Source: Nannobrachium achirus (taxonomy: Eukaryota > Chordata > Actinopteri > Myctophiformes > Myctophidae). Taken from it: DNA of 64,000 nt. Below, piece after piece: positions 34,174 to 46,055 of this stretch. The stretch spans positions 22,176,918 to 22,240,917 of the forward strand of contig OY997645.1 in NCBI GenBank assembly GCA_963921795.1, in the 5' to 3' direction. The position numbers and the translations under genes are program-made. The first letter of the stretch is position 1; every line of letters begins with the position of its first letter. The notes under the pieces were generated by a model. The model saw only the letters and a list, made by a program, of their open reading frames with translations, had not been told where the DNA came from and did no database searches.

Positions 34174-34609
34174 CAAGGGTCTTCAACAGGGGGTCCGGGA
34201 CCCCTAGGGGGTCCTCAGAGTTACTACAGGGGGGCCTCCAAATCTTTGTGTGATAGAAACCTTTTTTCTCCTTTTTTTATATTAACCACCTGAACCCTAG
34301 TGTCTATATTCTGAGAACTTTAGCCAAAAATAGCAGATCTACAAGTCATTGTGAGCTTGTAGATCGTCTATTTTCTGCAAAGAGGTTTGGTGTAGAAGGG
34401 AAAAAGAGCTGACCAAGTACAGAGTGAAAGGTTAAGTTTATTAAGTACTGATGGTTCAAGTGGTTAAATATCTGAAAACACAAATTGACATAAATCCAAA
34501 ATACACTGACGATTGTGCTGTCAAACAATGAAACTATGGTTGTGGGGGTCCCCGCTTCATTTCTCTCTCAACCAAGGGGTCCTTGGCCAGAAAACGTTGG
34601 AGACCCCTG
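34174..34609. mobile_element. hAT-type element with exact 8-bp target duplication and nested hairpin
   Basis: Left end CAAGGGTCTTCAACAGGGGG, right end CGTTGGAGACCCCTG. The duplication ATATAAGT is exact at 34166-34173 and 34610-34617. Inside at 34325-34376 is the palindromic hairpin (AAATAGCAGATCTACAAGTC ... GAGCTTGTAGATCGTCTATT). Related to 23351-24023, which lacks the hairpin at this place. Confidence 0.88.
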
Positions 34610-34831
34610 ATATAAGTGGGTCAATTTGTATTTTATGGTTATGACTTTATCTGGGCTTGTGACTAGTCTGTAATCTGAGCTAGTCACTAGTCGCTAATGG
34701 CTGAATAGCCCAGAAAATATAGGTGTTCTCACTTCAATCAAGTCAAGGTACCCATGAGCAGGGCACTTATGCTGCTTTTATTGCGGCTGCAGGTTACTAT
34801 CAAAACCTCCACCGGCTGTCAGTATGTCCGC

Positions 34832-34898
34832 CACGCCACGCCACGTCACGCCACGCCACGTCACGTCACGTCACGTCACGTCACGTCACGTCACGTCA
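34832..34898. repeat. (CGTCA/CGCCA)n pentanucleotide repeat
   Basis: About 13 units of CACGC/CACGT pentamers; the frames across it are artefacts. Confidence 0.95.
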
Positions 34899-35169
34899 CA
34901 TTACACTTTTGGCCCTACTCTTATCTCCTGCACCGTTGCCCCTATAGTATCCATGCCAAACTTTGCACACACACTCCTTGGCTGGCAAATCACAACCTCC
35001 ACCCCTGATTTCTCACATGCCCCTGTTCTAGCGCCACCATGAGGTTGCCGACCTGACGGTCGCTTATCTCCCGATTAGGGAGTCTTACTGGTTTAAGTGG
35101 AGATTTTCAGAGAGCACAAGTATGTTCCTTGTTGTTGTGGTAGTTCCCTGTGTTAAAATATACAGCATA

Positions 35170-35395
35170 CACTGTATGTGAAGGAAGGCAGTGGGCAATG
35201 TGTACAGAATTGTTTTAGAATAGTGGAAAATAGCCGATCTACAAGCTCACAATGTGACGCGTTGTGAGCTTGTAGATTGGCTATTTTCACTACTTCTGTG
35301 TGACGCTGTAGTTTGATGAAGTAGGGTGTTTATGGAAAGAAAAAAAATACATACAAATTTAAATATGAAGATAAAAGGTTTCTACTCGACACCAA
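35170..35395. mobile_element. Palindromic TIR element, opposite orientation, left end lost
   Basis: Hairpin at 35225-35289 (GGAAAATAGCCGATCTACAA ... TTGTAGATTGGCTATTTTCA), followed by the subterminal block in reverse ('gacgctgtagtttgatgaagtagggt') and AAAGGTTTCTACTCGACACC at about 35376-35395. Confidence 0.7.
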
Positions 35396-37300
35396 TGACA
35401 TGTACAAACCTCCCTTAACAAAGGTTAAAAAACCTTTTAGATTTAGAACAGAAAATTAGATGAAGTATTATAGTACCAATTATAGTAAAGAAATACAGCC
35501 ATCCTTGTCTTATTCCTGCAAGAACCAGAGATGACAGATTAGAGCCAAAACAACCTCCCGTCCTCTTCTTCTCCCTCGAGATTTTCTTTCAGAGGAAAAA
35601 AAAAAGGAAAAGAAAAAAGAATCATAGTCAATTATAGATGCATATAATGCATTATTGAACAGTGTCATTTATTTCGCCTTTACGGTTCAGCTTATGAGAA
35701 ATTTTGCCAATTACTGATTTCCTCTGGGGTAATGTAGTAAGTGGTTTGGCCTTGAGGCTGGTTGTTGGGGCGTGACACGGTGGTCTTTGCGGGGTCTTTG
35801 AGGACAAGCGTATACCTGAGACTGTTTATGGTATGACTTGTGAGCTTATAGCCTATTATTAGGAAAAAAATGCTATAGCACTGATACGTACACTATACGG
35901 TACCCTTGACGCGTCTGCATTTCCCTTTTTTTGTAGTCTTTTTTAATCAAATAAATCTTTTCTAATGCTGCAGCCAGTCTAAATTGAGTTGCTTTCCCAC
36001 ATTTTTCATATCTCAAATAGACGAATGTGAAAACTGCAGCAACATAAATCCTAATCCAATTTCGCCAATGCTGCACGGAATAGGAGGCTTTTCAAGTATC
36101 CACATCTTCCTTTGATCTGCTTCTCTGCTGCCCAGTTGCTGGTGTAGCATTTTTTTCTCTCTCCAGCATTCAATTTAGTATGAAATTAACTAAGTACTTT
36201 CATTTACATTTTACTGGATGGAGACTTTGATGTCTGGGAGTTATTCATTTTTCTGTAGACTTTCCGGAATATTACTTATTTCTTTTTTTTCTTTTTTCTT
36301 TTTTTTGTTAATTATGAATTAAATGTATTGAATTGGGAACAGGTGTGTAGATGTGAGGTCTGTGTTCACTATGTTTCCCAAACCTCTTCAGCTCAAAACC
36401 CTAAAAATATTGTGAAAATAGCCGATCTACAAGCTCTCAGTGCATTGGATGCAACGCGTTTAGCTTTTCTATTTTAACTTTTTTCCTTTTTTTTGGAAAA
36501 ATGTGTAAGTTCTGAAAAGTCTTATTTATTCATTTACATTTTTGAAAATCCTTTGAAATGATTTGTAATGAATTTGTAGGAAACGTAAAAGAGGTATATT
36601 TACTCACAACCCATAAAAATGGGTCCTGATTTAGTTGAGAAACACTGCAGCGTTACACAATACTCTCTGTTTTCTCACCCTCTCTTGATGTCAGATAATA
36701 GATTTTTACCTAATAATCACTAAAGCAGGAAAAAGAAAACAAATCTCTCAAATGATCACCACCAAATTTCAATCTCAAATATGAAACAAACTGTGTTTTC
36801 TTGAATGTAACATCAGCAACCTAGATTGACTTAGATCATTTGCAGTCCAAGAGAGTGCTCACAACTGAAACGTCAACAGGTGCTGAATAAAATAAAATAA
36901 ATATTTTAGAACAAGAGAATAGATAACCACACACGCTTTTCCATGCTCCCTCAGCGAAATGTATTAATTTATACATTTCACTGTGGGAGTATCAAAAACC
37001 GTGTGAGGATATCCCATCTTTGTTTGAATTATCTCTTGATTGAGAGCATAGCTATGAATGATTTCAAAGCTATTGAACGTGATTCTTTAGAGAGAGATTC
37101 CTCATCAGTGGTGGACACACTGGACAAAGTACTCAACTACTAGTAGTAAAAGTTGCTCTGTCAGATTTCTACTTGAGTTAAACTACGGCATTATTTGCTT
37201 TAAAAGCTATTCAAATGCACATGTTTTTAAAAAAGTATTTGAAATTACAAAGTACATTTTCTTTTTCAATGCATTGCTTCATTAAGATTTTCCAGGCATT
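35396..37300. other. No gene; AT-rich intron with one hairpin arm
   Basis: 36414-36470 carries GAAAATAGCCGATCTACAAG and CTCTCAGTGCATTGGATGCA, then decays. No coding or RNA feature supported elsewhere. Confidence 0.35.
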
Positions 37301-37301
37301 T

Positions 37302-37389
37302 TGAAAACAGCAGATCTACAATACAAGCTCACAACACATCGCTAATCGCTATGCGACATGTTGTGAGCTTGTAGGTCTGATATTTTCAC
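37302..37389. repeat. Palindromic hairpin
   Basis: GAAAACAGCAGATCTACA on the left (a small duplication ATACAAGC follows) and TGTTGTGAGCTTGTAGGTCT on the right, with CGCTAATCGCTATGCG in the loop. Confidence 0.75.
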
Positions 37390-37717
37390 TATATTTGAAA
37401 TAGGGCTTGTTTAAAATTGTGTCCACCAGGCCGAAGTCGTGGCCGAGACTAGCCAACCCCACCCCACCCACAGCTCTGCTCTGTATTTTCAACAGAACAC
37501 TGGGAACATTGATATTCCCTGCACCAGCTGGGGAAGAGAAAGAATTAGAATTTAATATGGCTTTTGATGTATTATTTTCGCTGCCCCTGCCGCTTGCCAC
37601 AGACTCCAATATAAAACACACATAGCACAATAACCAGATCTATTTGAAAAGACCCAGTTGTGTCCAGAAACAACCCCAAAACCAACATTTTAATGGAACC
37701 GTATAGCACTAGCATTT

Positions 37718-37762
37718 CATCGCTGTCGGGTAGAAACCTCTTATCTCCATATTTTAACTTTT
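37718..37762. mobile_element. TIR fragment of the palindromic element
   Basis: ATCGCTGTCGGGTAGAAACC then TCTTATCTCCATATTTTAAC, the left 40 bp of the family only. Confidence 0.6.
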
Positions 37763-37866
37763 TTTTTCTTAAATTATGAGCTTTATTGGCTTGAGTAAAC
37801 ATATGTTTACATTGCGAAAGAAAGTGTCAAAATATAATAAAAATCGAACCTCTGTTCGAAGTGGAG

Positions 37867-37867
<1 letters not shown>

Positions 37868-37937
<70 letters not shown>
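37868..37937. repeat. (TG)n microsatellite
   Basis: About 35 TG units. Confidence 0.95.
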
Positions 37938-37938
<1 letters not shown>

Positions 37939-37989
37939 TGCAGTTGATGCTCAGGGCAGGCTAGACTCAACAGCACCTCTCTGGTCACC

Positions 37990-38600
37990 CAGGATCATGT
38001 GTACCGATTTTTGTGACATTTGAAGAAAATATGTAGGAAAAGGAGCAAAAAGTGTGTTTTGGAGAAAATTCAAGATGGCAGAAAATCTATCCTGGCGCAA
38101 ATGGGCGTGGCCTATATGGGGAGATGCGTCTTGACCCAAGGAATCCAGGGAAAAAAGAATTTAAATTTTCCGATCTACGGTTCAAGAGTTACGGGGCAAA
38201 ACGTAAAGTGGGCCGTTATAGCGCCACCATAAGGCCGAGTGATGTAATTATTTTTCGATTCATTCTTAAAATCATTATGAATCTCCTCTCCGAGGTTTGA
38301 AACTGTAGCTCCTATGGTTTACGAGAGAAAAATACTTGAAAGTGATTTCTTGCATTGTCCCATTATAAGTCAATGGGGACAATTAAGCGTAGTTTTTTGC
38401 CGATTACGTCGGCATGGTAAGGCGGATCGGAACGAAAGGTAATAGAACACCATTCCCGGCCGAGCCGCACATTTTGATGTATATATTGCGCGAGTGGCGT
38501 AAATGGTGCGGCACTAGTTACGCGCCGAAGTTTAGGCTACATACAGACACGGACGGAGACAGACAGACCCACACACACGGCCACGTATAGGGAGCTTGTG
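37990..38600. repeat. Unclassified interspersed-looking repeat
   Basis: Homogeneous sequence with GGCGTGGCCTATATGGGG, CATTATAAGTCAATGGGGAC and TTACGGGGCAAAACG. It reads like a family seen in teleost genomes, but no ends or second copy are visible in the window. Confidence 0.35.
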
Positions 38601-38648
38601 TTCCACACAGCTCCAAAAAAACAATTACAGTTACAGCATGGTGTAAAC

Positions 38649-39108
38649 CAGGGTTCCCCAATAGGCGGCCCTCGGGCCATTTGCGGCCAGCGGGGGGCTA
38701 CTGTCTGGCCCCCACCAACCCCAGTAATAATGGTGGTATAAGAGCAGCAACAACACTAGTATATCGTCGTTGTCGGGTGGAAACCTCGTATCTCCAAATG
38801 TGTATGTTCTTTTGCAAAGTAAAGCCCTGCTTCATCATACAAGGCCATCGCACAAAAGTAGTGAAAACAGCAGATCTACAAGCACACAACGCCTCGCATC
38901 GGCTGTTTCACTAGTTTAAATCATTTTTAAAATGATAAATGCAAAACAAACGGTTTTGGACATACAAGATTTTCACCCGACAACGACGATATCTGAACTG
39001 TCGCTGGAGTAGTGGGAACGCCACCGTCGCCCCCTGCAATGTTGTGGCCCTCGGATTGGTACCCTAGACATAATTCGGCCCTTGGGGAAAACTAATTGGG
39101 GAACCCTG
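38649..39108. mobile_element. Composite hAT element with nested palindromic element and exact 8-bp duplication, copy 2
   Basis: Ends CAGGGTTCCCCAATAGGCGG and AATTGGGGAACCCTG. The duplication GTGTAAAC is exact at 38641-38648 and 39109-39116. Nested at 38761-38992 is the palindromic element with matching TIRs ATATCGTCGTTGTCGGGTG and CACCCGACAACGACGATAT; its hairpin has lost most of the right arm. The same nested structure at 21219-21704 shows the pair was mobilised as a unit. Confidence 0.92.
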
Positions 39109-39116
39109 GTGTAAAC

Positions 39117-39690
39117 AGAGCTATGTCACATTTCGTAGTTATACATGTTATATACAGGTTATAACACTTTTTGAAACAAATGGCAGCAATCTTCTGCAGT
39201 CCTTTTGGGACAAAAAGCTGATTTATTTTCTTCTCAAAATGATTTTACATGCACAGAAACCACTTTACCTAAATTGTGTTCTTCTGAAAAACCTTTCTTC
39301 CTGTTCCAATGATAAATGTAACATTCTCAGTCTGCAGTGAGTTGCAAAGTTGGAGGCCAGCAGCACACTGAAAGTAATGCTGTATAAATGTTCACATCAG
39401 TAATGGGGGTTTATTTCACTTTTCTATTCATCTGGCGGTTCAACTGGGATTTCACAATATCCACTCTTTACTACTGGATTTACCACTTGAAAAACTGGAT
39501 ACAGTAGCTGCCATTTTACATCTAGAAGTTAACATCTGAATCGAAAGTGACTGACCCAATGCAAACAACGATTTCTTAATATGTTTATATTATGTAGCAG
39601 CTAACCATTGACGTGAAAGTGATACCGGATTCTTAGACTGGTTAAAATCCCTAAACGGGATCTTTAACCTTTTTGCCTTTATCTTTTCAC
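39117..39690. other. No gene seen
   Basis: Mixed-composition intron; nothing supported. Confidence 0.35.
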
Positions 39691-39895
39691 TGTCTGGTGG
39701 AAACCAGACAGTGAGTGATATGTCCCAAAACTATTCAAAAATTGCAAAAATAGTTGATTTACAAGCCCAAGCTTGAAGATCTGCTACTTTTGATGCTGTG
39801 TATGATCAAGCAGGCAGCTAGGGCATTCATTTACGGTAAAACACAAAAAGTTAAAATATGCAGATAAGAGGTTTCTTCCTGACAGCAACGATATA
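39691..39895. mobile_element. Palindromic TIR element, opposite orientation
   Basis: Starts CTGTCTGGTGGAAACCAGAC and ends AAGAGGTTTCTTCCTGACAGC. The hairpin at 39746-39793 is shortened (ATTTACAAGCCC AAGCTTGAAGATCTGC). The left end itself is a small palindrome TCTGGTGGAAACCAGA. Confidence 0.65.
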
Positions 39896-39899
39896 TCAA

Positions 39900-40215
39900 T
39901 AGACCGTTTGTCAGCCTTCTGATTGGTCCCTGAGACTCCCTGACTGGCCAACCAGAAAAAAACATTCACTTTTTGCTATCGGGGGTGGAGTTTGTACAGT
40001 GGAGAATGTTGCTTCAGCCTTTCAAAAACTGTCCGCAGTGCGCGACACGGAGATCGGCCGGTACGGTGATAGCGACGGCAAGCGTCAAGCGATCTCGCTC
40101 ATCATAACGAATAAGCTTCAACAAACTAGTTCACATGTACCTTATCAATGGTCTAAGAGTCACGATTGGGTACATATAATTTAAATGGGCAGAATTACGA
40201 AAAGCCAGCCTATTA
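39900..40215. repeat. Interspersed repeat B, copy 2
   Basis: Same blocks as 3690-4172: CAGCCTTCTGATTGGTCCC, CTGACTGGCCAACCAGAAAA, AAGCTTCAACAAACTAGTTC, TTTAAATGGGCAGAATTA. Confidence 0.65.
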
Positions 40216-40289
40216 TGTGAGGAGAAACATTCTCTCTGTCCTCTTCCTAGTACCCAAGATGCAATGCGCTTCTCTTTCTATCTCTTATC

Positions 40290-40690
40290 CAGAGGATTAA
40301 ACTAATTAAAACATTTATTTTTCGGGGGAAAACTACTGTTTTGCTATGTAATTACTGTACCTTTTTCTTCCCTTTTTATTAATATCACGTAGATGTGTTT
40401 TTTGTGGTACTTTATATAGCTGTAATGAGGCTATGAAGGGGAAAAAAATCGCATCCACTACCACTATAAAAGAATCTGCAAAGAGGATTCTGTCCCACTG
40501 GGATTAAACAAATTAAAACATATATTTTCGGGTAAATCCCCTGTTTTGCAATGTAACTACTGTACCTTTGTCTTCCCTTTTTATTAATATCACCTAGGTG
40601 TTTTTCCTTTGGTACTTTATATAGCTGTAATGAGGCTATGAAGGGAAAAAAAATCCCATCCACTTCCACTATAAAAACAATCTGCCCAGG
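40290..40690. repeat. 205-bp tandem duplication
   Basis: Two diverged copies offset by about 205 bp share TTCCCTTTTTATTAATATCA, GTACTTTATATAGCTGTAAT and GAGGCTATGAAGGG. Divergence of roughly a tenth suggests an old duplication. Confidence 0.85.
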
Positions 40691-40929
40691 GTTAATGTCC
40701 CATCATAGTAACAGGGCAGAATGGGGCGGGATTTGCAAAAGGGTTTATTATATACACTAGCCCTTACCCGTTCAAAGATATGAGCTCCAAAATGATGTGC
40801 AGTGTGTGGGTTATGGGATGTGCACTGTGCATACAGTATATGAGGGATGGAAAGTAACTTTAACTGGTGCTTGCATGATAATATGTAGGAGCATCAATGT
40901 AAGAAATACCCGTTTCGTTTAATGGCTAC

Positions 40930-40981
40930 CCCCCCCCCCCCCAGCCCACCCGCCCACCCGCCTGCGCACACACCCGCCTGC

Positions 40982-41059
<78 letters not shown>
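40930..41059. repeat. C run and (CA)n microsatellite
   Basis: C run at 40930-40942, CCCGCCTG repeats, then about 37 CA units at 40984-41059. A 25-bp duplication (CATGCTAGATGCAGAATAGA) follows at 41086-41130. Confidence 0.9.
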
Positions 41060-41061
<2 letters not shown>

Positions 41062-41365
41062 AGAGCTGGTTAAACATGTTGCCCCATGCTAGATGCAGAA
41101 TAGATGTGCCTCATGCTAGATGCAGAATAGATAGTAGTTACACCATAAAAATGCTAATATACAGCATACGATTTGTGAAAGTGACAAACGGGCTTCACAG
41201 TTATGTCAGGTGTGTTCATATGCTAATGGTGATGCGATTTCAGATCAATTGCTCCAGCCACTGAGGAGAAACGCTGTGACAGACACTCACTCACTCACTC
41301 AGACAGACAGACATTCGCAAAATTATAGTATAGATACTGTAGATATTCCTCACAGAAATCATAGT

Positions 41366-41425
41366 ACTTAGCTTCCTGGAGTCCCTCTCGGCTCTGTACT
41401 AGGTCTGTTCCATTTCCCCCCTAAA
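41366..41425 (+). pseudogene. LINE reverse-transcriptase scrap
   Basis: Reads LPGVPLGSVLGLFHFP, again like the GVPQGSVLGPLLF motif. Isolated and inactive; similar to the scrap at 19.07 kb. Confidence 0.4.
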
Positions 41426-41852
41426 CACCATCTCTGCATTTAAAATAGTTGCTCCCCCAAACCTTCGCCCAAGAACAGGAAAGTTCACAGGGTTAAAGGG
41501 AACAGCTATGCACACAGTTTATTGGATTATATCCTTTGTAAAGGAGTGAATGTATGCATGGTATGGAATATTAGTGATGTTGTTGAATAAATGATCCAAT
41601 CTGCTCATAGCTTACAGAATGGCAACATGACATAGACTTTTATATATCAAATAAAAATATTTTGCATCATTCCAGAGTTGGTTGAGTAGGTCGTTGGGTC
41701 GTCCTGCCTACACAGTATATAAACAGTTACAGGTAGTAGAATTCACTATCAAATTCAATCTAACAACAACATTGTTCTCTAATGGGTGTCCCTAGAATAA
41801 AACCTTTTCTAACGGAGTCGAGGAGGACATGCCTGGTTTGGATCGTTTCTCT

Positions 41853-42034
41853 AGTGGTTCTCAAAGTGGGGTCCGGGGACCCCCAGGGATCCTTGGGGGG
41901 TTCCAGGGGGTCCCCAGCAATTATTTAACCACTTTATCCATTTATTTTTGCTAGATCTGCAATGTTTTGAATGATTTAGATTTGAGCTTTTTACAATATT
42001 CTCTTCTAGCACAACATATTTTCAAATTGGGGAT
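41853..42034. mobile_element. hAT-type MITE fragment
   Basis: Left end TAGTGGTTCTCAAAGTGGGG with CCGGGGACCCCCAGGGATCC, as in the TTCTCAA-ended elements. The right TIR is not present. Confidence 0.5.
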
Positions 42035-42245
42035 CCGCGGCCAAATACAAATAATACAAATACAAATAAATCTTTATTTTTTCCTAATGCTGCATAACAC
42101 AGGCACACAGCTGACTATAAATCAACTATAATGAACAGTAGGATGGCATAGAGGTGGAATGGGAGCAGGAGATTTGCATTTATCCCTAAATGGCCGTGTC
42201 TAATGGGAGGCCCCTGATGTCCGACTTTTTTATCTCAGGATTCCC

Positions 42246-42247
<2 letters not shown>

Positions 42248-42302
<55 letters not shown>
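42248..42302. repeat. (TG)n microsatellite
   Basis: About 27 TG units followed by GCGCGAGCGCGC. Confidence 0.95.
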
Positions 42303-42306
<4 letters not shown>

Positions 42307-42362
42307 AGCGCGCATGCGTGCGTGCGTTCGTGTGGGCTTGCTTTGATGTGTGATTGTAGTGT

Positions 42363-42790
42363 ACGCTGTCTCTGTCGGGTGGAAACCTCTTATGTCCAAA
42401 ACTGTTCAGGATTCAAATTCAAATAGGCCTATCCACCTGTTTCTGCGAGAATTTACTGTAGCAGTATCTGTGGGACACTTCCGGAGAACAGCTGACATAC
42501 AAGCTCACGTCGCGTCGCAGATGCAACAGTTGTGAGCTTGTAGATCACACTCGGCAGCGGCGACGGAAGCTGCCGCACACCTTCTGCGCAATGCACGATG
42601 GGACGTTGGAAAGTTGTGGATAGCAAAAGTAGCAGATCTACAAGCTCGCTTTGCTCCACATTCTGAGCTTGTGGATCTGCTACCGTACTTTTGAAGCTTT
42701 CGTGTGACGCTGTAGTATGATCAAGTAGTAGGGCATTCATTTACGAAAAACACAAACAGTTAAGGTATGTAGATACGAGGTTTCTGCCTC
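42363..42790. mobile_element. Palindromic TIR element, opposite orientation, enlarged by repeat C
   Basis: Left end TCTGTCGGGTGGAAACCTCT then 'aaaactgttcaggattcaaa'. Right part 'gacgctgtagtatgatcaagtagtagggcattc' and GATACGAGGTTTCTGCC. It contains two hairpins: 42491-42550 (within repeat C, shared with 7840-8010) and 42624-42692 (AAAAGTAGCAGATCTACAAG ... CTTGTGGATCTGCTACCGTA). Confidence 0.65.
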
Positions 42791-44189
42791 GTATCTGAGT
42801 CATGAGTCATGCCTGTGGTGTCTGGCGTGTGCGACCAGAGAGCTAGCTGTTGCGTGGGCAAGGTTTGGTCTTGTCTGCGAGCCATGCGAGCCATTTCACA
42901 CTTCCACGTGCGCCTGTGTGTGTCGCATGCCCGGAAATCAGTTATTTTCCTCTCATGACGAAGTGTGAAGTAGACTTAATGGTGAACAAGCGTCGCGACG
43001 CTGCTGCTCATTAAGGCAGTAACAGACGCAGAGCTACACAGCCAGAGCATATCCTGTCCTCACAGCCAGCGCTGCCCATACCAGCTCTGATCAAATTGAC
43101 AGATTGACAGAGATAAAGACTGATGAATGATATCATTACACAGAAGAACGGATAAACGGGGACTGCGGGCAGGTTAGGTAAACAAATAATTATTTTGTTC
43201 TCTCCTAACATCAAATGACACCTTCAGACTATGACTATCTCTTCAGACTCCACCTCACCCCCTAGCACTTAAGGCCACATGTCCACCAAGAGGGTTTTCC
43301 GCATGTTTTTATTAGATTTTTAACAACAGCGTCGCGTTTTTGGACACTCTAGCAGCTTGGTGTTGCGCAGGGCATTAACCACTTTTCCCTGCCTGCTGAA
43401 AGCGAAAATATGTTCAACTCGGGCCCCTGGAACCTGCGTTTTTAGGCGAGCGCCTTGGTGTTTTCAGCCGAGAAAGACAGCTCAGTGGACAAGGGGCCTT
43501 AGTAACTCTCTTTGTATCCCTTCTTGGTACCTTCTCTTTCTATTCTTTTGATTAGTTTTGTTTTTCTTGACCACAAAAAGAATTATATTAGGTACAGTAG
43601 CATGTTATTTAGACAGTATGCTACAGTATGTCAGGTTCGTTGTTTACCTGGTATTCTCTAGTTTCAATGTACAGATTGTTATTTCTATAGCATATTGTTT
43701 AGACAGATGTTAGGTTCATGGTTTACCTGGTGTCATAGTTTCATAGTTTCACTACACGATCCGTCTGCTATGCTAACTGCATTCTATGTATGTGATTATT
43801 CCTTATTTTAAGTCGCTCTGGAGAGGAGAGTCTCCTAAATATCTAAATTGTGAATTGTATACCTCCTGAGTGTCATATTGTTTTGTTTGTATGAATACTG
43901 ATGGCTCTTAACGTGCTTGTGTCTTTGGATGGTTATGGCTTTATACCTAGTCGCACGGCGCTGTCTCTCGCAGAATGTCACAACATCGTAGAGTACACAT
44001 TAGGCTCTAGAACTGCTCAAGCAGAGAAAAGGGCTGGAAACGGTTGCGATCTGAAACCTTGTTAGGAATTTATGAAGTGCTAAAATGTTTTCTCCCCTGG
44101 GGAGGGTCCCATGATGCAGCCCGGCTGCTGGTGGCCTGCTGGTGACACTGTAGCGCGCTCATTTCTTATGCTCTGTTGCACGACGTTGT
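42791..44189. other. No gene seen
   Basis: No supported coding feature. 43806-43855 is a degenerate retroposon tail (AAGTCGCTCTGGAGAGG ... TCTCCTAAATATCTAAATTG). Confidence 0.35.
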
Positions 44190-44253
44190 CTCACGTTGAA
44201 AATAGCAGACCTACAAGCTCACACCATGTCGAAGTCTGCTATTTTCGACGTGC
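44190..44253. repeat. Solo palindromic hairpin
   Basis: CACGTTGAAAATAGCAGACC and GTCTGCTATTTTCGACGTG are inverted partners, with ACAAGCTCACACC at the loop side. Confidence 0.8.
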
Positions 44254-44516
44254 GCCACCTACATTATAATAGACATTTTTGAATACCAATCTGTTCAAAA
44301 TCCTTTCTGTTCTATTTAATACTACTGTATATTTGAACCATGAAGCCAAAGTGCAGTAACTACGTTTTTGGAAACATTTATGTGTGTATCGCAAAGGTCA
44401 AATTAGCCTTCGTGATTTTGGGGATAAACAATGACCTCAAGAACTGATACCGGTATATAATTAGTGTAATAGCACTTACAGTATATGCCGATCTCATTTG
44501 GCTGACCAGTTTCTGT

Positions 44517-44775
44517 CGAGGGCGGCAGTGGCTCAGGGGTAGAGAAACCGTCATTAGAAAACAGAGGGTTCCTGAAGGGTTCCCAGTTCGATCCCGGGCT
44601 CCCCCAGAGTTAGTGTCCTTGAGCACGACACTGAACCCCTAGTTGCTCCCGGTGAGCAGGTTGGTGCCTTGCATGGTTTCCTCTGCCATCGGTGTATGAA
44701 TGGGTGAATGTAATGCACAATCAGCGCCTTGGATAAAGGCGCTATATAAATGCACCATTTAACATTTACCATTTT
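44517..44775 (+). mobile_element. tRNA-derived SINE (also at 48278-48537 and 52054-52313)
   Basis: Head GGCGGCAGTGGCTCAGGGGT (A-box-like) with CAGTTCGATCCCGG (box B), then the body AGTGTCCTTGAGCACGACAC TGAACCCC common to fish SINEs, and tail GGATAAAGGCGCTATATAAA TGC. It is tRNA-derived but not a functional tRNA: no cloverleaf spacing, extra sequence between boxes. Confidence 0.75.
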
Positions 44776-45017
44776 GTCAAATCGTTACTACACTTTGGCT
44801 TTGTAGGGCAGCATAGCTCTTTGACTGTAGCTGTCAATTCTTCTCAAACTTTTTTATGCCAATGACCGCCACCAACCCAAATGATACATAATTGGCGGCG
44901 GACGGACGCCCGTTTGAAACATTTTGTGCCAGGGATAAGAGAAGATTTCCTACACGTTTACACGTTGAGGATGGACCCTACTTTGGGAACTATTGCGCAA
45001 AAACGCGTGCGCGCAGC

Positions 45018-45126
<109 letters not shown>

Positions 45127-45782
45127 GTATGGCTGAGATGGTTGAGTTGTGCTTTACTGTACTGTATGTGTACTGTGTGTGTAGCCACAAGACCATCATC
45201 CTCTGGCCGCATCACTCAGAAATCAAACACGTAGCAATTACCAGTGAGCCTGCCGGAGCTAATTGGTCCCACTTTGTCATGTCTCACCCTCCTTCCCTCT
45301 AGAGAATGCTCCCGCACACAGATGCATTTAACATCATTCTCTGGAAATGTGTGATGCACACACTTGAATCAAAGCATGGAAGCATAATCAAGGCTTTTTT
45401 TTTCCTGCAAGGCAACTGACCTTATTTCATAATTGATGGCGCTTTATGTTGATTTAATGTTGCCGTGCTCCCATGGAGCGGAGCACACGTGAAGAAGAAG
45501 ACTAAAACAACTCGGCATCGCCAGAAGAGACTGCATACAAAAATGACAGTTAAAGCTTATTGTCTGAAAACCATTTCTAAAATAGCAAAAAAAAAAAAGC
45601 CAGTCTGTGTCATCTTCTTGCCTTTTTCCAAACTGCAGATACCCTTTCTTTTGTAATGAGTGAATCCCCAGCAAAAGTAGTTCATATAAAGTAGTTTGAA
45701 TAATAAAAATAGTAATTTGAATAATTCTTCTGGAGATCCCTAGCACAAAACCTTTTCAAGTTTGAGAACCACTGGAGAGACA

Positions 45783-46033
45783 GCCGCTGGCCGCCGCGTC
45801 CACGTCCATGGACGCGGCCGTGGACGCGTCCATGGACGCGGACGCGAAAAAAACGTCCGTGGACGCGAGGCCGCGTCCACGGACGCAAACGGCCGGCCGT
45901 CCCGGCCGTGGACGCGGCCGTGGACGAGGCCGTGGACGCAGACGGCCGGGGACGCGGCCGTGGACGAGGCCGCGGACGTGGACGCAAACGGCCGGCCGTG
46001 GACGAGTCCATGGACGAGGCCGCGAAAAAAAGG
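45783..46033. repeat. GC-rich TGGACG/CGTCCA minisatellite (also 49571-49821, 53349-53599, inverted 60145-60397)
   Basis: About 250 bp of GGACGCGGCCGTGGACG-type hexamer/dodecamer repeat, highly CpG-rich, self-complementary (GTCCATGGAC, CGGCCGGCCG). Because it is palindromic and nearly stop-free it gives long Arg/Pro/Gly frames on both strands, which are artefacts. Ends in a GCGAAAAAAAGGCAGCG A-rich segment. Confidence 0.9.
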
Positions 46034-46055
46034 CAGCGAAAAAAGAAAAAAAAGG

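Noticed and set aside
44517..44600. Possible tRNA gene
   Set aside because: The A- and B-box-like words are spaced too far apart and are followed by a SINE body; no cloverleaf can be drawn.
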